Origin: Gemmata massiliana
Lineage (GTDB): Bacteria > Planctomycetota > Planctomycetia > Gemmatales > Gemmataceae
DNA: 64,000 nt
Assembly (NCBI RefSeq): GCF_901538265.1
Contig: NZ_LR593886.1
Location: 4,981,738-5,045,737, forward strand
Reading direction: 5' to 3'
The notes beneath the pieces were generated by a model. That model was not told the origin of the DNA. It ran no database searches and saw nothing but the letters and a program-made list of their open reading frames with translations. Positions 52,547 to 61,340 of this stretch are shown piece after piece. Position 1 is the first letter of the stretch; each line of letters opens with the position of its first letter. A program made the position numbers and the translations under genes.

Positions 52547-52971
52547 TTCGTTGTTAGTCCTTGTCGTTTAAGCACTTCCGTCGAAATAGCTAACAAAAGA
52601 TAACATTTTGGCCCGGCGGGGTCGCTACCGCTGTGAAATACGCCGTGGAAACTGCGTAAACGGCTCCAAATTTTGACCAACTTGTAGCATCTGCGTTTCA
52701 AAAAGCGGCTCTGGGCGCTACAAGGGGCCTGTCGTCGGCTAACATTCAGCCAAAATCTGACCCGTTTGGCTACAAATCGCACGAAGGCAAAGTGAAGAAC
52801 CGCGGATCACGCAGATAACGCCGATCAGTCGCCCCAGTAGTCTCAACGGGCATTATACCCAGATATGTACGGAAATTCAGTAAATTTCTTGAATTTGTGG
52901 AGCGAGGTGTGGAGATCGCAAATCTTGTTGCGGACTAGTACGTCGGTCACCTGTCGACAACTTCCTCTTGA
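52547..52971. other. AT-rich convergent intergenic region
   Basis: No gene is supported; a minus-strand frame at 52543-52782 lacks family features. The stretch contains inverted GTTAGC/AATGTTA motif copies (near 52590 and 52738) and a 9-bp-period element near 52801. Confidence 0.5.
52798..52829 (+). repeat. 9-bp-period dispersed repeat, variant
   Basis: GCGGATCAC, GCAGATAAC and GCCGATCAG follow one another in register. The period and the GAT core match the elements at 108-135 and 63928-63956. Confidence 0.45.
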
Positions 52972-53762
52972 TTACTCTCCGTCATCATCGAGTAGGGCTG
53001 ACAACGCTCGCTGATGGTTTGTCAGGAACCCGCGGGTGATGAGGTAGTGATCGGTCTCGGTGTAGGGCGTCTCGCGGATGCCGTCCGTTCCAAAGACGTA
53101 AATTCGAGCGTTCGGGTACGCCATGATGATTGGCGAGTGAGTCGCGATAACGAACTGCGCGCCGGTTTTGCAGAACTCGTGTAGCAGAGCCAAAAACTCG
53201 ATTTGTCGTTGGGGTGAGAGTGCCGCTTCAGGCTCGTCCATCAGGTATAGCCCGTTCCCTCGAAACCGGTTCTTGAACAGAGCGAAGAACGATTCCCCGT
53301 GGGACTGTTCGTGGAGCGATCGACCGCCATACGAATTGATGAGTGGTGGGGCGAATGCCGCCTTCGGTCGAGTCGCTCGATTTCAGTCGCCACGTTGAAG
53401 AAGCTCTCGGCCCGAAGGAAGTAACTATCCGCTGGCCCGCCGAGTGACCGGGACAATCGGAGCGCCTCGCCGAGTTTGGAGTGCGAGGCCCGGGTCGCGA
53501 AGTTGAAGTTCCGGCTCCCACCTTCCGGGTTCAGTCCGCACTCGACCGCAATCGCTTCCAACAGAGTCGATTTCCCGGCCCCGTTCTCGCCAACGAAGAA
53601 CGTCACCTTCGGGTGAAGGTCGAGCGTTTCCAGGTTGCGGATCGCGGGCAAACAGTACGGAAAACTGTCCGGAGCGGTGATGCGGTCACGTAGTAATTGG
53701 ACGCGGAGCAGGTACGGGCCGGGACGTGTTGGTGGCTTTCGTCGGGCCATTGGCTTTCTCAT
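52972..53762 (-). pseudogene. Frameshifted ABC-type ATPase (predicted ATPase family)
   Basis: Two overlapping frames make up one ATPase. The upstream frame (start ATG 53762) carries FFVGENGAGKSTLLEAIAVE (Walker A) and ends its homologous part at ATEIERLD. The downstream frame continues with APPLINSYGGRSLHEQSHGE (ABC-signature-like), GLYLMDEPEAAL (Walker B) and VIATHSPIIMAYPNARIYVF. The switch lies at about 53360-53380 and corresponds to one missing base or a -1 frameshift. Without it the upstream frame runs 60 residues of unrelated sequence to 53241. The intact protein would have about 260 residues. It may be a pseudogene, a sequencing error or programmed frameshifting. The family occurs as solitary ATPases of unknown role. 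Confidence 0.82.
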
Positions 53763-53957
53763 CGGCGAAACGGGTGCGCCACTATGCGGCTTCTCGCAGT
53801 CATTTTCATTAGCTGAAAACTAACCAGCACGGAATCTCGGCGTGTCTTTCTTGAAGGTTGAATCCGGTCGCCGCTTGCGGGCGGGCGTTCCGACCATTAA
53901 TCTCGGAGTGTTGGTTCTCAATTCGCGATCGAACATTACCCGGAAGGACGCCGGTTC

Positions 53958-54695
53958 ATGTTGCGCGTCGTGGCGGATCTCGCCCGCAATATCGCTCAGT
54001 TGGTTTACCCGAACGAGTGCCTGATTTGCGACGCCCGGGAGGGCGAAGCGGGCACGTTCCGGCACGGACTCTGCACCGACTGCCACCGTGCCGTGACCAC
54101 GGACCCGTTCCCGGTGTGCCCCTGGTGTGCTCAAACGGTCGGCCCGCACACCGATACCGCGAACGGGTGCGGGGAGTGTCGCGGGGTGTCACTCGGTTTT
54201 GAACGCGCGTTCCGACTCGGTCCCTACGAGGGGAAATTGCGCGACGCCGTGTTGCGCACGAAAGTGCTCGCGGGCGAGGGCTTGGCCGATTTGCTCGGGC
54301 GCACGTTCGTCGAGCGCCGCGGCACCGATCTTGCGAGTGCCTCAGTCGACTTGGTGTGCCCCATTCCCCTCCACTGGTGGCGCAAATGGACCCGTGGTTA
54401 CAACCAAGCCGAAGCCGTAGCCCGCGAACTCGCGGTCGGGTTGCGTGCCCCGTTCGATCCGAGGTTGCTCGTGCGAACGCGCCACGTGACACAACACGTG
54501 CAGGCGTCACGCACGGCGCGACTGGCGAACATGAAGGGTGCTTTTCGGGTGCGGGCCGGCGCAAGGCTACTCGGCCAAACGGTACTGCTGGTAGATGATG
54601 TGATGACCACGGGGAGTACGGCAAGCGAGGCGGCCCGGACGCTTCGGACCGCCGGCGCGGATCGCGTGGTGATCGGGGTTCTGGCCCGTCGGTAG
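53958..54695 (+). CDS. ComF-type phosphoribosyltransferase
   Basis: The 245-residue protein starts at ATG 53958. An N-terminal zinc-binding part has paired cysteines (CLICDAREG; CTDC; CPWC; GCGEC), and the C-terminal half has the PRPP-binding motif LLVDDVMTTGSTASEAARTL and RGYNQAEAVARELA. ComF proteins take part in DNA uptake in competent bacteria, but many homologues lie outside competence operons, as here, so the role is open. Length is typical. Confidence 0.93.
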   Translation: MLRVVADLARNIAQLVYPNECLICDAREGEAGTFRHGLCTDCHRAVTTDPFPVCPWCAQTVGPHTDTANGCGECRGVSLGFERAFRLGPYEGKLRDAVLRTKVLAGEGLADLLGRTFVERRGTDLASASVDLVCPIPLHWWRKWTRGYNQAEAVARELAVGLRAPFDPRLLVRTRHVTQHVQASRTARLANMKGAFRVRAGARLLGQTVLLVDDVMTTGSTASEAARTLRTAGADRVVIGVLARR

Positions 54696-54907
54696 GAGTC
54701 GTGCGGGTCGGACCAGTGGAACAGGGACGTGCGCTCGTAACGAGCCGGCGGGTCGCACCGGAAGCGGCAGCCCGTGGCCATAAATCGGACGGTCTTCCGA
54801 CCCGGTTTCCTGCTGAGGGGGACGGTCGGAGTGTGATACCAAATAGGTTAAGGATCGCGGCACTCCGGGGGGTATGTCGCGGTCCCCTTAATGGGGGAGA
54901 AGAGGAA

Positions 54908-55894
54908 ATGACACGTTTCGTCATGGGCCTTGTCGGTGTGCTGGCGTTCAACACACTGACGTGGGCCGGCCCGAATGATCTGTTCACAGAAAAAGACAAA
55001 GACTTCGGTGTCAGCCCGAAGGGAACCGTCCTGGTTCACTACTTCCGGTTCACCAATACGACCAAAGAAACCATCACGCTGGGCCAGCCCCGCGTGTCGT
55101 GCGGCTGCGTGACCCCGGCCCTCACCACGAACCGGGTCGCACCGGGCGAAACCGCCGCCGTGATCGCGTACATGGACACCAAGCGCATCCCGAACGCGGG
55201 CATCACCAAGACCGTTCTGGTCTACGTGCCGTTCACGTCACCGACGTTTGAAGAAGTGGCGCTCAAGGTCACGACCGTGACGCGCGACGACCTGATGATG
55301 TCGCCCGATACGCTCGCGTTCGGCACCGTCACGAAGGGGAAGGGCGCGAAGATTTCGACGAAGGTGACCTTCACGAGCGACGCGAACTGGACCGTGAACA
55401 AGGCCACCAGCACCGGCGGGTTCGTGAGCGTGGAAGCGAAGCTCAACTCCCGCAGCGGTAGCATCGTGACCTACGACGTGACCGCGACGCTCGACAAGGA
55501 GTGCCCGGCCGGTAACTGGACCTCCGACATCTACCTCGAAACGTCCAACACGGCCGTCGCGAAGCTCCGCATTCCGGTCACCGTGGCCGTGAGCGCCGCG
55601 GTCGCCGCGTCGCCCGAAATCGTGGCCTTCGGCAGTGTGAAGATGGGCAGCGCGTCCGAACAGAAGGTGACGATCCAGAGCGCCACGCCGTTCAAGATCC
55701 TCGAAGTGAAGGGCGCGGACGAGCAACTGTCGGTGAAGGTCGAAAAGGACAGCGCGAAGCCGGTCCACACGGTCGTCATCGCCGCGAACCCGGCCGCGGC
55801 CGGCGGGTTCACCCGCAGCGTCGAGATCGTGACCGACAACAAGGACCAACCGTCGATCATCGTGCCGGTGACCGCGAAGGTCGTGAGCAAGTAA
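54908..55894 (+). CDS. Secreted DUF1573 protein
   Basis: The protein has 328 residues from ATG 54908, preceded by GGGGGAGAAGAGGAA; the frame opens at 54701. A short signal peptide (FVMGLVGVLAFNTLTWAG) is followed by the DUF1573 signature with FRFTNTTKETITLGQPRVSC and CGCVTP. Two further Ig-like segments follow (LAFGTVTKGKGAKISTKVTF; IVAFGSVKMGSASEQKVTIQ). Such proteins are abundant in planctomycetes and are taken to be envelope or periplasmic proteins. A strong terminator follows. Confidence 0.9.
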   Translation: MTRFVMGLVGVLAFNTLTWAGPNDLFTEKDKDFGVSPKGTVLVHYFRFTNTTKETITLGQPRVSCGCVTPALTTNRVAPGETAAVIAYMDTKRIPNAGITKTVLVYVPFTSPTFEEVALKVTTVTRDDLMMSPDTLAFGTVTKGKGAKISTKVTFTSDANWTVNKATSTGGFVSVEAKLNSRSGSIVTYDVTATLDKECPAGNWTSDIYLETSNTAVAKLRIPVTVAVSAAVAASPEIVAFGSVKMGSASEQKVTIQSATPFKILEVKGADEQLSVKVEKDSAKPVHTVVIAANPAAAGGFTRSVEIVTDNKDQPSIIVPVTAKVVSK

Positions 55895-55917
55895 CCGGTT
55901 CGGTTCGTGACTTCTGC

Positions 55918-55958
55918 GAAAGCCCGCCTGCACCAACAGGCGGGCTTTCTTATTTGTT
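55918..55958 (+). terminator. Intrinsic terminator after the DUF1573 gene
   Basis: A perfect 13-bp stem, GAAAGCCCGCCTG/CAGGCGGGCTTTC with a 6-base loop, is followed by TTATTTGTT. Confidence 0.95.
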
Positions 55959-56024
55959 GGGCGCGGTCGCGTTCTCTATCACAACAGTAATTCCAGAAGT
56001 CTGACGCCCCGTGAGGCTCTCCGC

Positions 56025-59000
56025 ATGCCGGAAGTGAAGTCCCCGCCGTTCAAGAAGCTCCTCGTTGCCAACCGCAGTGAAATTGCCATTCGTGTGTTCC
56101 GTTCGGCACACGAACTCGGGATGCGCACGGTCGCCATCTACTCGCACGAGGACCGGTTCGCGCTGCACCGCTTCAAAGCGGACGAAGCGTACCAGGTCGG
56201 GAAACCGGGCGAGCCGATTCGCGCGTACCTGGACATTCCGGGCATCGTGAAACTGGCGAAGGAAATCGGCGTCGACGCCATTCACCCCGGTTACGGCTTC
56301 CTCTCGGAAAACGCCGCGTTCGCACGCGCCTGTGCCGAAGCGGGGATCACGTTCGTCGGTCCGCGTCCGGAAGTGTTGGAACAACTCGGGGATAAGGTTT
56401 CGGCCCGCGAGATCGCCAAGAAAGCTCAGGTGCCGGTGCTGTCCGGGGGCGAAACGCCGCTCGCGAGCATCGATGAAGCGAAGACGCTCGCGGACAAGCT
56501 CGGGTACCCGGTTATCGTGAAGGCGTCGATGGGTGGCGGCGGGCGCGGGATGCGCGTCGTCCACACTGCGGACAAGTTGCAAGACGCGGTCGAGTCCGCG
56601 CAGCGCGAGGCCGGGGCCGCGTTCGGCGTCACCGACGTGTTCCTCGAAAAGTTCGTGGTGCGCGCCAAACACATCGAAGTGCAGTTGATCGGCGACAAGC
56701 ACAACGGGCTGGTTCACCTGTTCGAGCGCGACTGCTCCATCCAGCGCCGGCACCAGAAAGTCGTCGAACTCGCGCCCGCACCCAACCTGCCCGATGACAT
56801 CCGCCAGGGCATCCTCGACGCAGCTCTGTCGGTCGGGAAAGCGTGCGGCATCGACAACGCGAGCACGGTCGAGTTCCTCTACGACACCGACGCGAAGAAG
56901 TTCTACTTCATCGAAGTGAACCCGCGCATCCAGGTCGAACACACGGTCACAGAGCAGGTGACCGGGTTCGATATCGTCCGGTCGCAGATCCTTATCGCGT
57001 CCGGGTTGCCGCTCGGTCACGAGCGCGTCGGCTTACGGCAAAACGAGATCACCACGCGCGGCTACGCGATCCAGTGCCGCGTGACGACGGAAGACCCGGC
57101 CAACGGCTTCGTTCCGGACTACGGGCGCCTCAGCGCGTACCGCTCGAGTGGCGGACCCGGTATCCGTCTCGACGCGGGCACCGCGTTCGGCGGGGCGGTC
57201 ATCACGCCCTTCTACGATTCACTTCTCGTGAAAGTGACCGTCAGCGGACTCACGTTCGGTGACTGCGCGACGCGGATGGAGCGCTGCCTTCAAGAGTTCC
57301 GCGTGCGCGGGGTGAAGACGAACATCCCGTTCCTGCTGAACCTGATCGCGCACGAGCAGTTCCTGGCCGGGGACGTGACGACGCGGTTCCTCGACGAGAC
57401 GCCGGACCTGTTCCGGTTCACGGCCCGGCGCGACCGCGCGACGAAGGTTCTGTCGTACCTCGCGGAAGTGGTCGTGAACGGGCACCCGGAGGTCCGCGAG
57501 GGGGCCAAGATCCAGCGCGCGGAAGGGACCAGCACCCCGGTCGCCCGGCTGCGCCCCCACACCAGCACCGCGTCGCTCCCGAAGGGCACGCGCGACAAGT
57601 TCAAGGAACTCGGGGCGGTGGAATTCGCGAAGTGGACGCGCTCGCAGTCCCGGTTGCTGGTCACCGACACGACGATGCGCGACGCGCACCAGTCGCTGTT
57701 CGCGACGCGGATGCGCACGTTCGACATGCTCGCGATCGCGGACCGCTACGCCGAGAACCACGCGGACCTGTTCTCGCTGGAAATGTGGGGCGGGGCGACG
57801 TTCGACACGTCGATGCGGTTCTTGAAGGAGTCGCCGTGGGACCGGCTCGCCCGGCTCCGCGAGCGCGTGCCGAACATCCTGTTCCAAATGCTGGTGCGGG
57901 CCGCGAGCGCGGTCGGGTACACGAACTACCCCGATAACGTCGTGTACGAGTTCATCCGGCTCTCGGCCGAGGCCGGGATGGACATCTTCCGCATCTTCGA
58001 CGCGAACAACTGGTTGCCGAACATCAAGCTCGGCATCGACGCGGTCCTGAAGACGAACGCGATCTGCGAGGCCGCGATCTGCTACACGGGCGACATCCTC
58101 GACCCGAAGCGCGACAAGTACACGCTCAATTACTTCGTGAACCTCGCAAAGGAATTGGAGAAACTCGGCACGCACTTCCTCGCGATCAAGGACATGGCGG
58201 GGCTGCTCAAGCCCTACGCCGCGAAGCGCCTGGTGAAGGCGCTCCGGGAAGCGGTCGGGGTGCCGATCCACTTCCACACGCACGACTCCGCCGGCGGGCA
58301 ACTCGCGTCGTACATGATGGCCGCCGAAGAGGGCGTGAACATCGTGGACTGTGCGTTCGCGCCGATGGCCGGCGTGACCTCGCAGCCGAGCCTGAACGCG
58401 CTCGTCGAGGCGACGCGGTTCACGCCGCGCGACACCGCTCTGAACTTCGACGCGCTGCAAGAAACGGCCACGTACTGGGAGGGCGTGCGCAAGCTCTACT
58501 CCCCGTTCGAGACGGGCCAGCTCGCGAGTTCCGCCGAGGTCTACCTCCACGAGATGCCGGGCGGTCAGTACGCGAACCTGTACCAGCAGGCGCACTCGCT
58601 CGGCGTCGGGGACCGGTGGACCGAGGTCGGTCGGCTGTACGCTGCGGTGAACCAACTGTTCGGCGACATCGTGAAGGTGACGCCGACCTCGAAGGTCGTC
58701 GGCGACATGACGCTGTTCATGCTCGCGAACAACCTGACGCCCGAGATGGTACTCGACCCGAAGCGCGAGATCGCGTTCCCGGAATCGGTGGTCGAGTTCT
58801 TCGAGGGGAAACTGGGCCAGCCCCCAGGCGGGTTCCCGCCCGAACTCCAGGCGCGCATCCTGCGCGGGCGCAAGCCGCTCACCGATCGCCCCGGCGCGAC
58901 GCTCCCGCCCGCGGACCTCGCGAAGGCCAAGAAGGATCTGGAGGGCAAGCTCCGGCGCACGCCGACGGAGCAGGACGTGATCTCGTACCTGTTGTACCCG

Positions 59001-59498
59001 AAGGTGTTCAGCGACTTCGCCGAGCACCAGGCCAAATACTCGGACCTGAGCGTGCTCCCCACGCCCGCGTACTTCTTCGGGATGACGAAGGGCGAAGAGG
59101 TCAGCATCGAGATCGAGCCAGGGAAGACGCTCATCATCAAGTTCCTCACGATCGGCGAGCCGCAAGCGGACGGCCGGCGCGTGGTGTACTTCGAGCTGAA
59201 CGGCCAGCCGCGCGAGATCCTGGTCACAGACAAGTCGCTCAGCGGCGGGGCCGTGAAGACCCGTGCGAAGGCCGAGAGCGGCAACGCGAAGCACATCGCC
59301 GCGCCGATGCCCGGGGCCGTGGTCGCGGTCGCGGTGGCGCCCGGCGACGAGGTCGCGGCCGGGGCGAAGCTCCTCACGCTCGAGGCGATGAAGATGGAAA
59401 CGACCCTGTACTCGGAGCGCGCCGGGAAAGTGGCCGAAGTGCTCGTGCGCCCCGGGGTTCAGGTCGAGGGCGGTGACCTGGTGATCCGGTTCGAGTGA
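56025..59498 (+). CDS. pyc: Pyruvate carboxylase
   Basis: The 1157-residue protein has the full single-chain length and order. The biotin carboxylase part comes first (LLVANRSEIAIRVFRSAHEL; ATP-grasp loop MGGGGRGMRVV; FIEVNPRIQVEHTVTEQVTG). The carboxyltransferase part follows from about residue 545 (TDTTMRDAHQSLFATRMRTF; IKDMAGLLKPYAAKRLV; HFHTHDSAGG). The biotinyl domain ends the chain with EAMKMET, the biotin lysine at 1123. It converts pyruvate, bicarbonate and ATP to oxaloacetate. Starts at ATG 56025. Only 19 bases separate it from the NHL gene. Confidence 0.97.
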   Translation: MPEVKSPPFKKLLVANRSEIAIRVFRSAHELGMRTVAIYSHEDRFALHRFKADEAYQVGKPGEPIRAYLDIPGIVKLAKEIGVDAIHPGYGFLSENAAFARACAEAGITFVGPRPEVLEQLGDKVSAREIAKKAQVPVLSGGETPLASIDEAKTLADKLGYPVIVKASMGGGGRGMRVVHTADKLQDAVESAQREAGAAFGVTDVFLEKFVVRAKHIEVQLIGDKHNGLVHLFERDCSIQRRHQKVVELAPAPNLPDDIRQGILDAALSVGKACGIDNASTVEFLYDTDAKKFYFIEVNPRIQVEHTVTEQVTGFDIVRSQILIASGLPLGHERVGLRQNEITTRGYAIQCRVTTEDPANGFVPDYGRLSAYRSSGGPGIRLDAGTAFGGAVITPFYDSLLVKVTVSGLTFGDCATRMERCLQEFRVRGVKTNIPFLLNLIAHEQFLAGDVTTRFLDETPDLFRFTARRDRATKVLSYLAEVVVNGHPEVREGAKIQRAEGTSTPVARLRPHTSTASLPKGTRDKFKELGAVEFAKWTRSQSRLLVTDTTMRDAHQSLFATRMRTFDMLAIADRYAENHADLFSLEMWGGATFDTSMRFLKESPWDRLARLRERVPNILFQMLVRAASAVGYTNYPDNVVYEFIRLSAEAGMDIFRIFDANNWLPNIKLGIDAVLKTNAICEAAICYTGDILDPKRDKYTLNYFVNLAKELEKLGTHFLAIKDMAGLLKPYAAKRLVKALREAVGVPIHFHTHDSAGGQLASYMMAAEEGVNIVDCAFAPMAGVTSQPSLNALVEATRFTPRDTALNFDALQETATYWEGVRKLYSPFETGQLASSAEVYLHEMPGGQYANLYQQAHSLGVGDRWTEVGRLYAAVNQLFGDIVKVTPTSKVVGDMTLFMLANNLTPEMVLDPKREIAFPESVVEFFEGKLGQPPGGFPPELQARILRGRKPLTDRPGATLPPADLAKAKKDLEGKLRRTPTEQDVISYLLYPKVFSDFAEHQAKYSDLSVLPTPAYFFGMTKGEEVSIEIEPGKTLIIKFLTIGEPQADGRRVVYFELNGQPREILVTDKSLSGGAVKTRAKAESGNAKHIAAPMPGAVVAVAVAPGDEVAAGAKLLTLEAMKMETTLYSERAGKVAEVLVRPGVQVEGGDLVIRFE

Positions 59499-59517
59499 CC
59501 CCTTTTTAGGGTGCGCG

Positions 59518-60594
59518 ATGCTGCCAGTCGTGTTGTTAGTCTGTTCGGTGGGCGCGGACCCCGCGCCCACGATTGCCTCCCCCGTCGGTACGGGGGAGCA
59601 GGGTTTCGCGGGGGATGGCGGCCCGGCGGCGAAGGCCCAGCTCGATCAGCCGTTCGATGTCGCGTTCGACAGGGCCGGCAACCTCTACTTTTCCGACACG
59701 TTCAATCACCGGGTTCGCAAGGTCGATGCGAAGACCGGTGTCATTTCCACCGTTGCCGGAAGCGGCAAAAAGGGCTTCGCCGGTGACGGTGCAAAAGCCA
59801 CCGACGCGAGCCTGAACGAGCCTTACGGCGTCGAACTCGATGCCGACGGCAACCTCTACATTGTGGACCGACTTAACTTTTGTGTGCGCAAGGTGGACGC
59901 CAAGACCGCGTTCATTTCCACTGTGGCCGGCACCGGCGGGAAATCCGGTTTCGGCGGTGACGGTGGGGCCGCGGACAAGGCGCTGCTCGTGGAGCCGAAC
60001 GGCATCTGCCTCGACGGGAGAGGGAAACTCTACATCGCGGACGTGGCCGGCCACCGCGTGCGGGTCGTGGACCTGGCGAAAGGTACGATCAACACACTGG
60101 CGGGTACGGGGAAGGGGGCCACGGTCGGCGACGGCGGCGCGCTGAAGGACGCGGTACTTTTCGGCTCGCGTGCGGTCGCGATGGCCCCGGACGGGCGGCT
60201 CTACATCGTCGAGCGCAACGGGCACTGCGTGCGGATTGTGGACCTTACGAAGGGAACGATCGCTCGTTTCGCGGGCACCGGGAAGAAGGGCTACACCGGT
60301 GACGGCGGGAAGGCGCTTGATGCGACCTTTGACGGCCCGAAAGAAATCGACGTCGACAAAGACGGCAACGTGTTTCTCGTGGATACCGAGAACGAGGCGA
60401 TTCGCCGGATCGATGCCAAAACCGGAGTCGTCACGACGGTCGCAGGGAAGGGTCGGACGAAAACGCCCGGTCTGGGGGACAACGGCCCAGCGACCGCTGC
60501 GACACTCGGTCGGCCGCACGGGGTCGCGGTAGGTCCGGACGGCGCACTTTACATCGGTGACACGAACAGTCACCGCATCCGCAAGGTGAAATGA
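59518..60594 (+). CDS. NHL-repeat beta-propeller protein
   Basis: The 358-residue protein starts at ATG 59518 with a short hydrophobic leader (LPVVLLVCSVGADPAPT). About six NHL repeats follow, each with the pattern LYFSDTFNHRVRKVD, LYIVDRLNFCVRKVD, LYIADVAGHRVRVVD and a TVAGTGKKGFAGDG linker. It should form a secreted beta-propeller for protein or ligand binding. Its stop codon lies 2 bases from the stop of the convergent zinc-ribbon gene. Confidence 0.9.
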   Translation: MLPVVLLVCSVGADPAPTIASPVGTGEQGFAGDGGPAAKAQLDQPFDVAFDRAGNLYFSDTFNHRVRKVDAKTGVISTVAGSGKKGFAGDGAKATDASLNEPYGVELDADGNLYIVDRLNFCVRKVDAKTAFISTVAGTGGKSGFGGDGGAADKALLVEPNGICLDGRGKLYIADVAGHRVRVVDLAKGTINTLAGTGKGATVGDGGALKDAVLFGSRAVAMAPDGRLYIVERNGHCVRIVDLTKGTIARFAGTGKKGYTGDGGKALDATFDGPKEIDVDKDGNVFLVDTENEAIRRIDAKTGVVTTVAGKGRTKTPGLGDNGPATAATLGRPHGVAVGPDGALYIGDTNSHRIRKVK

Positions 60595-60596
60595 CT

Positions 60597-61184
60597 TCAC
60601 CGCCCGGCGAAGTACCCAGCGGCGAACGCGATCCCGAGCATAACGACCATCGCCCCGGTGAGTAGAGTCGCCTGTTGGGGATTGAGGACGATCACCCGGG
60701 GCGGTTCGCCGAGGCTCATCGCGTCCGGGCCGGAAACGCGAGCGGGTGCGGGGCGCTCTGGTTCTTTCGGGATCTCGTTCAGCCCGAGAAGCTCGTCCAT
60801 GTCTCGCTCGAACAGCGGGCGCTCGTCGGACTTCGGGGGTGCTTTTACCGCGGGCTTCGGAACCGGCGGTGGTGCCATTCGCGATTTTGGTGCGTGGCTT
60901 GCTGCCGATTCTTCATTTTCCAGCGCCGGGGCCGGTAGCGCTGTGAGTAGAGCCGCGACCGGCTGAGCGAGTTGAGCCGCCGGCTTCACGATGCGCTCGG
61001 TCGCCACGTTCCCGAGCATTTCCTCGATGTCGTCTAGGTTGAGGTGCTCGGTCTTCGCGTCGCCCGAGTTCGCGGGCACGACAACGGCACCGCCGCAATG
61101 CGGGCAGGTCGTTTCTGTGCCGGCTTTGCGGGTCGCGATCCCGAGACGGCGGGTACAGTGAGTACAGCGGAACCGGATGGGCAT
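60597..61184 (-). CDS. Zinc-ribbon protein with C-terminal membrane helix
   Basis: The protein has 195 residues from ATG 61184; the frame reaches 61337, but the zinc ribbon begins at once at 61184 (MPIRFRCTHCTRRLGIATRK, then TTCPHCGG). A Pro/Ala-rich disordered middle part follows, and a C-terminal helix (LLTGAMVVMLGIAFAAGYFA) anchors it with the ribbon in the cytoplasm. The layout is common in planctomycetes; the function is not known. It is divergent from the next gene, 156 bases apart. Confidence 0.82.
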   Translation of the reverse strand: MPIRFRCTHCTRRLGIATRKAGTETTCPHCGGAVVVPANSGDAKTEHLNLDDIEEMLGNVATERIVKPAAQLAQPVAALLTALPAPALENEESAASHAPKSRMAPPPVPKPAVKAPPKSDERPLFERDMDELLGLNEIPKEPERPAPARVSGPDAMSLGEPPRVIVLNPQQATLLTGAMVVMLGIAFAAGYFAGR

Positions 61185-61340
61185 TCCGAAGTCTCCGGCC
61201 AACGGCGGACAGCGTGTGTGGTTAGTGCAGTATACCCGATCGCTCGGTCCCGGGTGTCCGAATCCGGTCGGGAGCTTGATCCGCCGGCCGCCGCGGGAAA
61301 CAATGAGTGCTCGAGGCGCGAACACCGATTGGAGCACCCC

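Noticed and set aside
52543..52782. Possible 79-residue gene on the minus strand
   Set aside because: No family resemblance or ribosome binding site, and it lies in AT-rich DNA with dispersed motifs.
57219..59570. Antisense open frame of 783 codons
   Set aside because: Shadow of the carboxyltransferase part of pyruvate carboxylase.
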